DNA of 64,000 nucleotides from NCBI RefSeq assembly GCF_006788895.1, contig NZ_VFRA01000001.1, positions 2,480,001-2,544,000 on the forward strand, given 5' to 3'. The translations under genes were made by a program, and so were the position numbers. The DNA is from Rhodoglobus vestalii. GTDB taxonomy: Bacteria; Actinomycetota; Actinomycetes; Actinomycetales; Microbacteriaceae. Shown here one piece after another: positions 25,171 through 33,448 of the stretch. Within the stretch, counting starts at the first letter, position 1. The number at the start of each line of letters is the position of its first letter. Under the pieces are notes generated by a model. That model was not told where the DNA came from. It was given only the letters and a program-made list of their open reading frames with translations, and did no database searches.

Positions 25171-25830
25171 GTGGGTGAAGTGAAGACGCCCCGCGAAGGT
25201 CGCACACAGCTGCGGGTGGGGCGCCTGACGAAGGCGCATGGGCTTAAGGGAGCCATCAAAGTAGAGATGTACACGGATGCCCCGGAACGACGTTTCGTTC
25301 CGGGAGCCGTGTTTTCCCTGCAGGTGCCAACGAGTTCTTCGTGGCACGGAAAAACGATCGAGCTGATCGAGCTCAAGTGGTTCAATGCTCAGCCGGTCGC
25401 CTTCTTCACTGGAGTGCTCGACCGCAGTGCAGCAGAAACTCTCGTCAAGGCCATCCTCTGGATCGAACACGATCCCAATGAGGAGCCTGAAGAGGATGCG
25501 TGGTTCGACCACCAGCTCATTGGCCTAAAAGTCATTCGAGATGGCGTTCAGGTGGGGACCCTCGCGCAGGTGGATCATTTTCCTGCCCAGGATCTGCTCA
25601 CGGTTACGACCGATGACGGCGATGTGCTCGTGCCGTTCGTGAAGTCGATTGTCGCCAGTGTTAATCTCGAAACTGGCGAAATGGTTGTTACGCCGCCGCC
25701 GGGGCTTTTTGAAGAGATTCCTGATGATGTCGTGCCAGCAACAGCAACAGCAACAGCAGCAGCGTCCGAGTCCGAAACACCAGAGACACCGACCGCGTCA
25801 GACTCACCAGACTCACCCGACACCAAGTAG
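25171..25830 (+). CDS. rimM: Ribosome maturation factor RimM
   Basis: The 219-residue protein has the RimM N-terminal barrel (LRVGRLTKAHGLKGAIKVEMYTD segment) and the PRC-barrel half (DHQLIGLKVIRDG, then LLTVTTDDGDVLVPFVKSIV). It binds S19 and helps 16S 3'-domain maturation. A Thr/Ala/Ser/Glu/Pro-rich tail of about 35 residues follows, encoded partly by a hexanucleotide repeat. Starts at GTG 25171, with a second GTG at 25180. Confidence 0.94.
   Translation: MGEVKTPREGRTQLRVGRLTKAHGLKGAIKVEMYTDAPERRFVPGAVFSLQVPTSSSWHGKTIELIELKWFNAQPVAFFTGVLDRSAAETLVKAILWIEHDPNEEPEEDAWFDHQLIGLKVIRDGVQVGTLAQVDHFPAQDLLTVTTDDGDVLVPFVKSIVASVNLETGEMVVTPPPGLFEEIPDDVVPATATATAAASESETPETPTASDSPDSPDTK
25736..25753 (+). 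repeat. (CAGCAA)3 hexamer repeat in the rimM tail
   Basis: Three perfect CAGCAA units followed by CAGCAG encode the alternating Thr-Ala stretch of the RimM C-terminal tail. In-frame slippage would alter only tail length. Confidence 0.8.
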
Positions 25831-25835
25831 CGGGA

Positions 25836-25841
25836 TAGGGT
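25836..25841 (+). promoter_or_regulatory. Putative internal -10 box (TAGGGT) of trmD
   Basis: TAGGGT lies six bases before the trmD GTG and just after the rimM stop. It would give a leaderless trmD transcript from inside the operon. Confidence 0.4.
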
Positions 25842-25847
25842 CAACGC

Positions 25848-26534
25848 GTGCACATCGACATCGTGACGATCTTCCCCGACTTCTTTGGGGTGCTCGATAT
25901 CTCTTTGCTTGGCAAGGCTCGTGAGCGCGGAATTATCCAACTCGCCGTTCACGATCTGCGTGATTTTACATACGACCGGCATCGCACCGTCGACGACACC
26001 CCCTACGGCGGTGGGGCAGGAATGGTAATGCGCCCTGAGCCCTGGGGTGAAGCGTTGGATGCCACGCTCACGCCCGAAACGGTAGTGATTGTTCCGACTC
26101 CTGCCGGGGTTCCCTTCACCCAGGCTGCGGCACGTGAACTTGCCAACGAGAAGCATCTCGTCTTCACGTGTGGACGCTATGAAGGAATCGACCAGAGAGT
26201 TATCGACTACGCCGCATCAACGGTGCGTGTCCGCGAAATCAGCCTGGGCGACTATGTGCTGAACGGCGGTGAGGTTGCAACGATGGCCATGATCGAAGCC
26301 ATTGGTCGTCTGGTGCCGGGAGTGATCGGCAATCCGGAGAGCCTCACGGAGGAGAGCCACGAGCAGGGTCTGCTTGAGTACCCGAGCTACACCAAACCCG
26401 CCATCTGGCGAGAGCGCTCCGTTCCCGATGTTTTACTCAGCGGAAACCATAAGGCGATTGCCGACTGGCGTCATGAGCAGCAGCTCGAACGCACCCGACG
26501 TGTGCGGCCTGACCTGCTCGCCGACGACCAGTAG
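25848..26534 (+). CDS. trmD: tRNA (guanine-N1)-methyltransferase TrmD
   Basis: The 228-residue SPOUT methyltransferase makes m1G37 in tRNA. It begins [13 protein letters not shown] and contains [30 protein letters not shown] and the knot segment [15 protein letters not shown]. Length is normal. The GTG start follows the rimM stop by 17 bp. trmD ends the rpsP operon and is convergent with map, from which it is separated by a GC-rich hexamer array. Confidence 0.96.
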   Translation: MHIDIVTIFPDFFGVLDISLLGKARERGIIQLAVHDLRDFTYDRHRTVDDTPYGGGAGMVMRPEPWGEALDATLTPETVVIVPTPAGVPFTQAAARELANEKHLVFTCGRYEGIDQRVIDYAASTVRVREISLGDYVLNGGEVATMAMIEAIGRLVPGVIGNPESLTEESHEQGLLEYPSYTKPAIWRERSVPDVLLSGNHKAIADWRHEQQLERTRRVRPDLLADDQ

Positions 26535-26541
26535 CATCCGG

Positions 26542-26583
26542 TCGCCCTCGCCCTCGCCCTCGCCCTCGCCCTCGCCCTCGCCC
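26542..26583. repeat. (TCGCCC)7 array; minus strand is a G-quadruplex motif
   Basis: Seven exact TCGCCC units, followed by a degenerate TTGCCT, fill the 53-bp gap between the trmD and map stop codons. On the minus strand this reads as GGG tracts separated by three bases, the canonical quadruplex pattern, starting five bases past the map stop. A map transcript would carry it at its 3' end. It could act as a transcription roadblock between two convergent genes, and it is a likely site of length polymorphism. Confidence 0.9.
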
Positions 26584-26587
26584 TTGC

Positions 26588-27355
26588 CTACGAACGGGCG
26601 GTGAGAACGAGCGGGCCATCCGGTGTGATCGCCACCGTGTGCTCGAAGTGGGCGGCACGTGAACCGTCAACACTGCGCAGCGTCCAGCCGTCGTCATCCG
26701 TGAAGACTTCGTCGGTACCGATCATGAGCCACGGTTCGATCGCGAACACGAGTCCCGCTTTCAGAGGCATTCCCCGGCGACGCTTGCCGTCATTGGGAAT
26801 GTGCGGGTCACCATGCATTTCGCGACCCACTCCGTGGCCACCAAAATCGAGATTCACTTCGTAACCTGCGCCGTACGCAAGGTCACCGATGGCGGCAGAA
26901 ATATCGCCAATGCGATTGCCCATAACAGCTGCCGCGATGCCGGCATCAAGCGCCCGTGAGGTGACATCCATCAGTTTGAGGTCTTCATCGCGCGGCGTTC
27001 CGACGGCGAAAGTGATCGCAGAGTCGGCAACCCAACCATCGACGGCCACCGCAAAGTCGAGGCTCAGTAGGTCGCCGGTTTGCAGGGCGTAATCGTGAGG
27101 GAGGCCGTGCAGTGCAGCATCGTTGACCGAGGTGCAGATCACTTTGCCGAACGGGGAAGCGCCAAACGAGGGGTGATAGTCGATGTAGCAGCTCTCAGCT
27201 CCGCGTTCGCGGATCATGCTGTGGGCGAGCGCATCGAGTTCGAGTAGGTTCACGCCAACCGCGGCAGCCGCTTGAGTGGCCGTCAGTACGCTCGCAACAA
27301 ACTCACCGGCCGCTTTCATCTCCGTGATTTCGGCGGGCGTTCGCAACTCGATCAT
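26588..27355 (-). CDS. map: Type I methionine aminopeptidase
   Basis: The 255-residue enzyme removes initiator methionine. Metal-site motifs are visible: YIDYHPSFGASPFGKVICTSVND, LSLDFAVAVDGWVADSA (two Asp), GGHGVGREMHGDPHIPN (His), FAIEPWLM (Glu) and FEHTVAI (Glu). Length is normal for the short type I form. Its ATG overlaps the stop of an upstream TetR gene by 4 bp, an unusual partner. Actinobacteria often carry more than one map gene, so this may be a secondary copy. Confidence 0.94.
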   Translation of the reverse strand: MIELRTPAEITEMKAAGEFVASVLTATQAAAAVGVNLLELDALAHSMIRERGAESCYIDYHPSFGASPFGKVICTSVNDAALHGLPHDYALQTGDLLSLDFAVAVDGWVADSAITFAVGTPRDEDLKLMDVTSRALDAGIAAAVMGNRIGDISAAIGDLAYGAGYEVNLDFGGHGVGREMHGDPHIPNDGKRRRGMPLKAGLVFAIEPWLMIGTDEVFTDDDGWTLRSVDGSRAAHFEHTVAITPDGPLVLTARS

Positions 27356-27978
27356 TCGGTGATTGCCTCTTTCGTGTGCGGTTCCAAGAGTTGCGCAATG
27401 AACTCTCGAAGTCTCTCGATAAACGGTTCTTCCCCGTGTGGGTCATACAAGAATGCACGCTCGAGCAGAGAATCTGCTATTTCGACGGTGACCTCAATAT
27501 CGAAAGCGAGCGAGTCTGACGCGGGCACACCGTAGGTCGCAACAAGGAGGTCCGTCAGAATTTCTGCCAGCGCAGTGTTGTTACTTTTGCGATTCACGTT
27601 GAAGCGGCGGTCGATAATGCTGCCAAAGGAGACCACACGAAAACCCGGCTCGGTGCGGCTTAACTCGACATAAACATCGATCGACACGTTGAGCGCATCA
27701 AGCGCGTTGGTAGCCCTTTTATTAAGCGTCGCCGTGAGTCCGGCACGGTACTTGTCGAAGTTGCGAGAGGCGAGAGCGCGAAGCAGTGACTGGATGTTGG
27801 GAAAATAGCGATAGATAACACCCACCGACGACTGCGCCCTTTTTGCAACATCGTTGGTGGTCATCGCGTCGATCCCGACTTCGTCAAGGAGTATGGCCGC
27901 AGCATCGAGAAGGGCGTTGATGCGTTCTGCGCTTCGCTGCTGCACGGGTTCAGTGCGCGCATTGGTGGGGTTTGGCAC
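27352..27978 (-). CDS. TetR family transcriptional regulator
   Basis: The 208-residue protein has a TetR HTH near residues 18-65 (AERINALLDAAAILLDEVGIDAMTTNDVAKRA, then SSVGVIYRYFPNIQSLL) and a divergent ligand domain. The GTG start has no Shine-Dalgarno; a TAGGTG hexamer lies seven bases upstream. It is translationally coupled to map and divergent from a small membrane-protein gene at 28049. The target and ligand are unknown. Confidence 0.88.
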   Translation of the reverse strand: MPNPTNARTEPVQQRSAERINALLDAAAILLDEVGIDAMTTNDVAKRAQSSVGVIYRYFPNIQSLLRALASRNFDKYRAGLTATLNKRATNALDALNVSIDVYVELSRTEPGFRVVSFGSIIDRRFNVNRKSNNTALAEILTDLLVATYGVPASDSLAFDIEVTVEIADSLLERAFLYDPHGEEPFIERLREFIAQLLEPHTKEAITE

Positions 27979-28036
27979 GGGGGAGCACCTAGGTCTTTCA
28001 GTGTGAGTTTTTCAGCATTCTTAATCACATCGAAGA

Positions 28037-28042
28037 TACCCT
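28037..28042 (+). promoter_or_regulatory. Putative -10 box (TACCCT) of the gene at 28049
   Basis: TACCCT is six bases before the ATG at 28049. This pattern is identical to that at ftsY. Confidence 0.4.
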
Positions 28043-28048
28043 GAGACC

Positions 28049-28534
28049 ATGATGATCAGGCACGCGTTCTACTACTGGCAGTTCATCGCTGTGATTGTGC
28101 TACCCGTGTGGGTGTTAGTGGGGCGCGGAGTCTTTGGCTCCAGCGTGGGCTGGGATTTCGTTCTCTTTCTGTTGCTGTGCCCCATTTTGGCGTTTTCTCT
28201 CCTCGCGGTTGTGGGGCTGACCGCTGCACGAAAGAGCGTTCGCTCCGAAAAGGCGGTGTCGTGGATCGACGCCGGGGTGCTGGCCGGGTGGCACGCTGTG
28301 ATCATCGCCTATGGCTTCGTTGATGCGCCGCTGCTGGCAGCTTTAGTCGTCGTTGCTGCGGTTGTGGGCTTCTGGATCGCACTCTGGCAGCTTGTTACCG
28401 AAACCCGTAAACGTTTTACGAGCCTTGTTGAGGGTTTCGAGCGTGACGCGCAGCGCCCCACCTATCCGGGGGAACGCCTCGATAACGGCAATGTCATCAT
28501 CCTTGACCCCGATGAGAATCGCACTTCACGGTAA
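28049..28534 (+). CDS. Conserved actinobacterial small membrane protein
   Basis: This 161-residue protein has four predicted membrane helices (near residues 10-30, 38-60, 75-95, 96-118) and a hydrophilic C-terminal tail. It resembles a conserved family in Microbacteriaceae sometimes labelled MFS transporter permease, but it is far too short for an MFS carrier. It lies between the divergent TetR gene and rplS. The function is unknown; regulation by the adjacent TetR is possible. Confidence 0.75.
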   Translation: MMIRHAFYYWQFIAVIVLPVWVLVGRGVFGSSVGWDFVLFLLLCPILAFSLLAVVGLTAARKSVRSEKAVSWIDAGVLAGWHAVIIAYGFVDAPLLAALVVVAAVVGFWIALWQLVTETRKRFTSLVEGFERDAQRPTYPGERLDNGNVIILDPDENRTSR

Positions 28535-28664
28535 ATGTATGGCAAGATTATTCATTGTGCTCGCGCACGACTCTGCCGTGAGGGCGTCGTAACCGCTTTA
28601 CGCACAAACTTTCTTATCTAACAATGTGCGTTCGACTCATGGCGGGCGCAGAGAGCGATCAATT

Positions 28665-29012
28665 ATGCATATTCTCGATGACGTCGACAAGGCGTCTCTC
28701 AAAGACAACATTCCCGATTTCCGTGCCGGCGATAACGTCAAGGTTCACGTAAACATCATCGAAGGTACGCGCTCGCGTATTCAGGTTTTCCAAGGAGTTG
28801 TCATCGGCCGTTCCGGCCACGGAGTTCGCGAAACCTTCACGGTTCGCAAGGTGAGCTTCCAAGTCGGTGTCGAGCGTACGTTCCCCGTGCACTCCCCAGT
28901 AATCGACCACATTGAGGTTGTCTCACGTGGTGCTGTTCGCCGCGCCAAGCTCTACTACTTGCGCGCGCTTCGCGGCAAGAAGGCGAAGATCAAAGAGAAG
29001 CGCGACAACTAG
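28665..29012 (+). CDS. rplS: 50S ribosomal protein L19
   Basis: The 115-residue protein starts [19 protein letters not shown] and contains the L19 core ([34 protein letters not shown] in two segments). The ATG at 28665 was chosen over an upstream in-frame ATG because homology starts there and a GAGAG box precedes it. L19 sits at the 30S-50S interface. It is separated from trmD, its usual neighbour, by map, TetR and the small membrane-protein gene. Confidence 0.96.
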   Translation: MHILDDVDKASLKDNIPDFRAGDNVKVHVNIIEGTRSRIQVFQGVVIGRSGHGVRETFTVRKVSFQVGVERTFPVHSPVIDHIEVVSRGAVRRAKLYYLRALRGKKAKIKEKRDN

Positions 29013-29039
29013 TAGCCACTCGCCTTTCACAAACCAACT

Positions 29040-29068
29040 GCTCCCGGCGGCTTATGCTTGCTGGGAGC
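29040..29068 (+). terminator. Hairpin between rplS and lepB
   Basis: GCTCCCGGC (29040-29048) pairs with GCTGGGAGC (29060-29068): nine base pairs including one G-T wobble, with an 11-base loop. It ends 11 bases before the lepB ATG, so it may terminate rplS or modulate lepB translation. Confidence 0.45.
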
Positions 29069-29079
29069 TTTGGGGTTAA

Positions 29080-29835
29080 ATGACAAACGAAACTGTTGAC
29101 AATACGCGGCGCGGCAGTCGTGGCCACCGGCGCCATGCTGCCCCGAAGGGAGCCGGGTGGATACTCTTCCTCCGCGACCTGCTGATTATTGTTGTCGTGG
29201 CAATTCTGATCTCATTCCTGATCAAGACTTTTCTGGTTCGCTCGTTCTACATCCCGTCATCATCGATGGAAAACACTCTGCAGATCGAAGACCGCATCCT
29301 GGTCAACCAGCTTGAACCCACCCTGTTTCCTCTCTCGCACGGCGATGTATCGGTGTTCACTGATCCGGGCGGGTGGCTTCCGGCTATCTCCGTTGAGCCC
29401 CAGAACTGGTTTGTTGGTGCCGTGGATGCCGTGCTTGCTTTCGTGGGTCTCAGTGCTCCCGACAGCAGCAACCACCTCATCAAACGCATAATCGGTATGC
29501 CCGGCGACACCGTTGAGTGCTGCAACGAATTCGGCCAGATCATTGTCAATGGTGTTCCACTCAACGAGCCATACACTGTGCTCCCGGAAGGCGTAACGAA
29601 AGCAACACGTGACGACTTCACGGTAACCGTGCCCGATGATTCCGTCTGGGTCATGGGAGATAACCGTTACAACTCTGCTGACTCCGCTTTTCACAAGGAT
29701 GACCCCACGGGAGGATTCGTGAAAATTGATTCTGTGGTCGGTCGTGCCGTGCTCATCAGTTGGCCCATTAACCGCTGGAGCTTGCTCGATAGCCACGGGG
29801 AGACGTTCCAGCGAGTTGTCGAGAACGCAGAGTAA
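29080..29835 (+). CDS. lepB: Signal peptidase I
   Basis: The 251-residue protein has a basic N-terminus, one membrane helix (about residues 28-50) and the type I peptidase catalytic dyad: Ser62 in IPSSSMENTL and Lys135 in LIKRIIGMPGD. The GDNRYNSADS box is present. It removes signal peptides on the outer face of the membrane. It is followed by rnhB after 3 bp, the usual actinobacterial order. Confidence 0.95.
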   Translation: MTNETVDNTRRGSRGHRRHAAPKGAGWILFLRDLLIIVVVAILISFLIKTFLVRSFYIPSSSMENTLQIEDRILVNQLEPTLFPLSHGDVSVFTDPGGWLPAISVEPQNWFVGAVDAVLAFVGLSAPDSSNHLIKRIIGMPGDTVECCNEFGQIIVNGVPLNEPYTVLPEGVTKATRDDFTVTVPDDSVWVMGDNRYNSADSAFHKDDPTGGFVKIDSVVGRAVLISWPINRWSLLDSHGETFQRVVENAE

Positions 29836-29838
29836 TCG

Positions 29839-30474
29839 GTGCCGGTAGCTGATCCGACCAGTGAAGTCGAAGGCGAACTGTTCAGAACTGGCACCCATCT
29901 AGTGATCGGCTGCGACGAGGTCGGTAGGGGAGCTATCGCTGGTCCGGTCGCGGTGGGGATGACCGCGATGAGTGCCGCGCACGGCCCCTGGCCGGCAGGG
30001 CTCCGAGATTCCAAAATGCTCAGCGAAAAACGTCGCGAACTTCTTGCTCCCCTCACCCGTGAGTGGGCACCACTATCGGCCGTCGGCTACGCGGATGCCA
30101 CGGAAATCGACTCCATCGGAATCACCGCCGCACTCGGGCTCGCCGGCAAACGCGCACTCATCCAGCTTCATGATGCGGGTGTAGACGTTATGTCGAGCGT
30201 GGTGCTGTTGGACGGTTCCACCGACTGGCTCAGTGGCTCCCTGACGGTGGCGCCGCGAGTGCACACCAGGGTGAAAGCAGACCGCGACTGCGTTTCGGTT
30301 GCTGCAGCATCCGTGGTGGCAAAAGTGCACCGCGATCGCATGATGATTGAGGCCGACACCGAGTATCCTGGCTACCACTGGCCGAGCAACAAGGGCTACG
30401 GTTCGGCGGCCCACTTTGAGGCGATTGGTCGGCTCGGGGCGACCGAGCTGCACCGGCACACATGGTTGCGGTAG
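29839..30474 (+). CDS. rnhB: Ribonuclease HII
   Basis: The 211-residue enzyme removes ribonucleotides from DNA and RNA-DNA hybrids. The catalytic DEVGRG motif (Asp26, Glu27) and the later VLLDGS and VKADRDCVSVAAASVVAKV segments are present. GTG start three bases past lepB. Normal length. Confidence 0.95.
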   Translation: MPVADPTSEVEGELFRTGTHLVIGCDEVGRGAIAGPVAVGMTAMSAAHGPWPAGLRDSKMLSEKRRELLAPLTREWAPLSAVGYADATEIDSIGITAALGLAGKRALIQLHDAGVDVMSSVVLLDGSTDWLSGSLTVAPRVHTRVKADRDCVSVAAASVVAKVHRDRMMIEADTEYPGYHWPSNKGYGSAAHFEAIGRLGATELHRHTWLR

Positions 30475-30496
30475 TGCGGCCTACAATGAATGCAGC

Positions 30497-30820
30497 ATGG
30501 ATGAAGACGAGTTTGAAGACTACGACCGCGAGGTCGAGCTAGCGCTGTACCGCGAATACCGCGATGTCGTAAGCCAATTCCGTTTTGTGATCGAAACGGA
30601 GCGACGCTTCTATCTCGCGAATGAAGTCGATTTGGTGCGCCGTGACACGGAGCATGACTTCTATTTCGAGCTCTCGATGACCGATGTGTGGGTGTGGGAT
30701 GTGTACCGCTCCGACCGTTTCGTCAAGAGCGTGCGTGTGCTGACCTTCAAAGACGTAAACATCGAAGAACTGAGCGCCAAAGATCTCGAACTGCCGAAAG
30801 AACTTGCGCTCGACGAGTAG
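30497..30820 (+). CDS. DUF2469 family protein
   Basis: The 107-residue acidic protein starts MDEDEFEDYDREVELALYRE and matches the small DUF2469 family that follows rnhB in Actinobacteria. No catalytic motif is recognisable; the middle reads DFYFELSMTDVWVWDVYRS. The ATG at 30497 has TACAAT nine bases upstream and no Shine-Dalgarno. The function is not established. Confidence 0.88.
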   Translation: MDEDEFEDYDREVELALYREYRDVVSQFRFVIETERRFYLANEVDLVRRDTEHDFYFELSMTDVWVWDVYRSDRFVKSVRVLTFKDVNIEELSAKDLELPKELALDE

Positions 30821-30824
30821 CCCG

Positions 30825-30830
30825 TAGAGT
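30825..30830 (+). promoter_or_regulatory. Putative -10 box (TAGAGT) of the LysE-type exporter gene
   Basis: TAGAGT lies six bases before the ATG at 30837, with no Shine-Dalgarno. Confidence 0.4.
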
Positions 30831-30836
30831 CAATTC

Positions 30837-31457
30837 ATGCCCGCGATTGTCTCCGTCGTGCTTGCCGGCCTCGGTTTTGGTCTATCGCTGATCATCGCGA
30901 TTGGTGCTCAGAATGCGTTCGTGCTTCGTCAGGGGTTGCGACGCGAGCACGTGACGCCCGTTGTTCTTATCTGCATGCTGTCGGACATTGTTCTGATTCT
31001 CGCGGGGATCGCGGGCCTCGGAGCTCTCATCCAACAGGCCAGCTGGTTGCTGGTTGTCGCGCGGGTCGGCGGCGCGCTGTTCCTGCTTGTGTATGCGTTC
31101 CTGTCGATTCGGCGAGCGACGCGGCCGCAGGCCCTCACCACTAGTGCTGGCGGCACCGGGATGACGCTCGCCGCAGCTCTCTCGACGGCGCTCGCGCTCA
31201 CCTGGCTCAACCCGCACGTCTACATCGATACTGTGCTGCTGCTCGGATCAATCGGCGGAACGTACGGCGACGACCGCTGGTGGTTCGCGCTCGGCGCGTG
31301 TCTGGGCAGTGTGCTGTGGTTTGCGGCGCTCGGGTATGGCAGCCGATTCCTGCGTCCGCTGTTCGCGAAGCCTACCGCCTGGCGGGTGCTCGACATCCTG
31401 ATCGCCGTGATCATGGTGCTGCTGGCGGCCAGTCTCGTCATGGGGCTGTTCGAATAA
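30837..31457 (+). CDS. LysE/ArgO family amino-acid exporter
   Basis: The 206-residue protein has six predicted membrane helices and LysE/ArgO hallmarks: IAIGAQNAFVLRQGLRREHV near the first helix and LTWLNPHVYIDTVLLLGSI in the middle. The family exports basic amino acids such as Lys and Arg. No LysG/ArgP regulator is adjacent, so control is unclear. It appears to have its own leaderless promoter and separates DUF2469 from yraN. Confidence 0.9.
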   Translation: MPAIVSVVLAGLGFGLSLIIAIGAQNAFVLRQGLRREHVTPVVLICMLSDIVLILAGIAGLGALIQQASWLLVVARVGGALFLLVYAFLSIRRATRPQALTTSAGGTGMTLAAALSTALALTWLNPHVYIDTVLLLGSIGGTYGDDRWWFALGACLGSVLWFAALGYGSRFLRPLFAKPTAWRVLDILIAVIMVLLAASLVMGLFE

Positions 31458-31562
31458 CCGGGCGCATCAGACTTCTCCTCCCCATGACGTACTCATCTCG
31501 CACTTCGCGCTAACCTCCCCCTTCATGCCTGCGACGTTGCGCACCCGCGCCACCCTTGAGCC

Positions 31563-31919
31563 ATGGCAGCAAAAGACGAACTTGGCGCTCGCGGTGAAGA
31601 CCTCGCGGTTGATCACCTGATTGACGCAGGGCTCGACATCCTCGACCGCAATTGGCGGTGCTCGCAAGGCGAACTCGACATTGTGGCGCGCGATCGCGAC
31701 GAGGTGGTGTTCGTCGAGGTCAAGACTCGATCGAGTGTGCTGTTTGGGCACCCTTTCGAATCAATCACTGCAACCAAAGTGGCGCGGCTGCGACGACTGG
31801 CTGCCGCCTGGTGCGAGCGGCACCCTGGCTCGGCGGCGACAATTCGCATCGACGCGGTCGCGGTGATTCTGCCGTCTCGCGGCCCGGTTGAGATCGAGCA
31901 CCTGAAGCGTGTGTCGTGA
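31563..31919 (+). CDS. yraN: UPF0102/YraN family nuclease-like protein
   Basis: This 118-residue protein has the restriction-endonuclease-like core (GELDIVARD, then VVFVEVKTR; Glu37, Asp39, Glu52, Lys54). It sits before comM and dprA as in many bacteria, and its stop overlaps the comM start by 4 bp. The family is suspected to act on DNA during uptake or recombination, but activity is not firmly established. Confidence 0.9.
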   Translation: MAAKDELGARGEDLAVDHLIDAGLDILDRNWRCSQGELDIVARDRDEVVFVEVKTRSSVLFGHPFESITATKVARLRRLAAAWCERHPGSAATIRIDAVAVILPSRGPVEIEHLKRVS

Positions 31920-33448
31920 TCGGCAGAACCTACGCTGTCTCACTACTCGGGCTCGAGGGAGCGATCGTAGAGATTGAGGCAGACCTCTCCAACAACCTCC
32001 CTGGCTTTGTGCTGATCGGACTACCCGACACGGCCCTCGGTGAAGCTAAGGATCGAGTGCGGGCGGCAGCGACTAACTCCGGATGCGGCTTGCCAAACCG
32101 CAAAATCACCGTCAACCTGTCGCCCGCCGCTCTGCCCAAACACGGCTCTGGCTTTGACCTGGGAATCGCGGTCGCGGCGCTCGCGGCATCCGGTACGGTG
32201 TCTGCCGAATCGATCGATCGCGTTCTCCATATCGGCGAACTGGGTCTCGATGGTCGACTGCGCCCGGTGAACGGGGTGCTGCCCGCAGTGCTCGCGGCCT
32301 CTCGTGCGGGTTTCAGCACCGTCATGGTTCCCACCGGCAACGCAGACGAAGCCTCTCTCGTTCCGGATATTCGCGTTGTTGCGGTTCCATCGCTGCGCGA
32401 TGCTGCGATTTGGCACGGGGGCGAGTTTTCGCCCGAGCCCGTGGAGATCATCACGAGGCCGAGCGTTGAGGCTGCTCCTGTCGAAAGTGGTGACCTCTCC
32501 GACATGATTGGCAGCGGGGATGCGATTGATGCGATGCTGGTGGCAGCTGCTGGCGGCCATCACGTGTTCCTGTTGGGGCCGCCCGGCGCTGGCAAGACAA
32601 TGCTCGCAGCCCGATTACCTGGCCTACTGCCTGACCTCGACCAGCAAGCAGCCCTCGAAGTCTCCTCAATCCGTTCCCTGGCAGGCCTTCCCGTCGGCAG
32701 CAGCCTAACGACCCGCCCGCCGCTTGAGTCGCCACACCACACCGCCACCGCTGCTGCGCTTGTGGGCGGCGGCAGTTCGCAGATTCGTCCGGGTGCTGCC
32801 GCGCGAGCCTCCGACGGAGTGCTCTTTCTCGACGAAGCACCCGAGTTTGCGCCCGCGGCTCTCGATGCACTGCGGCAACCTCTCGAATCGGGAGTTATCA
32901 GCATCCACCGTGCCAACTCCGTCGCGCACTTTCCCGGCCGCTTCCAACTCGTGATGGCCGCCAATCCGTGCCCCTGCGGGCAGTGGGGTGCCCCCGATAG
33001 CGAATGCACGTGCCCACCCAATTCGCGGCGCCGCTATCTTGCCAGGCTCTCGGGCCCGCTACTGGACCGCATCGACATCCAGTTTCGGGTCGAACGAATT
33101 ACGAGTGCACAATTGCGACTCGCGGGGGAGCGGCCCTCGCTGTCGACCGCAGATGCGCGTGCTCAGGTCGCTGCGGCCCGCCAGAGGACGCAGTCGCGTC
33201 TCACGACAACGCCGTGGCGCCTTAACTCTCAGGTGCCCGGCTCTTACCTTCGCAGTCGAGAACTACGACTCGCGCCGCGCGATACCGCCGGGCTCGATCG
33301 CGCACTCGAACGAGGCGGAATCACCATGCGGGGTTACGACCGCGTTTTGCGCGTCGCGTGGTCGCTGGCCGACCTCGCCGCCGACGAACGACCCGACGAA
33401 ACCCACGTCGGTCAAGCGCTGTATCTACGAAAGGCAATGTCACAGTGA
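31916..33448 (+). CDS. comM: YifB/ComM family Mg-chelatase-like AAA+ ATPase
   Basis: The 510-residue protein has an N-terminal ChlI-like domain (GLEGAIVEIEADLSNNLPGF), Walker A GPPGAGKTM, Walker B VLFLDEAPEF, and a cysteine cluster (NPCPCGQWG, then CTCPPN) in the Mg-chelatase-related C-terminal part. In Vibrio ComM is a hexameric helicase that promotes branch migration during natural transformation. The neighbours yraN and dprA fit this. GTG start overlapping yraN. Confidence 0.93.
   Translation: MIGRTYAVSLLGLEGAIVEIEADLSNNLPGFVLIGLPDTALGEAKDRVRAAATNSGCGLPNRKITVNLSPAALPKHGSGFDLGIAVAALAASGTVSAESIDRVLHIGELGLDGRLRPVNGVLPAVLAASRAGFSTVMVPTGNADEASLVPDIRVVAVPSLRDAAIWHGGEFSPEPVEIITRPSVEAAPVESGDLSDMIGSGDAIDAMLVAAAGGHHVFLLGPPGAGKTMLAARLPGLLPDLDQQAALEVSSIRSLAGLPVGSSLTTRPPLESPHHTATAAALVGGGSSQIRPGAAARASDGVLFLDEAPEFAPAALDALRQPLESGVISIHRANSVAHFPGRFQLVMAANPCPCGQWGAPDSECTCPPNSRRRYLARLSGPLLDRIDIQFRVERITSAQLRLAGERPSLSTADARAQVAAARQRTQSRLTTTPWRLNSQVPGSYLRSRELRLAPRDTAGLDRALERGGITMRGYDRVLRVAWSLADLAADERPDETHVGQALYLRKAMSQ

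Noticed and set aside
28049-28534. MFS transporter label for the small membrane protein
   Set aside because: 161 residues and four helices cannot form an MFS carrier.
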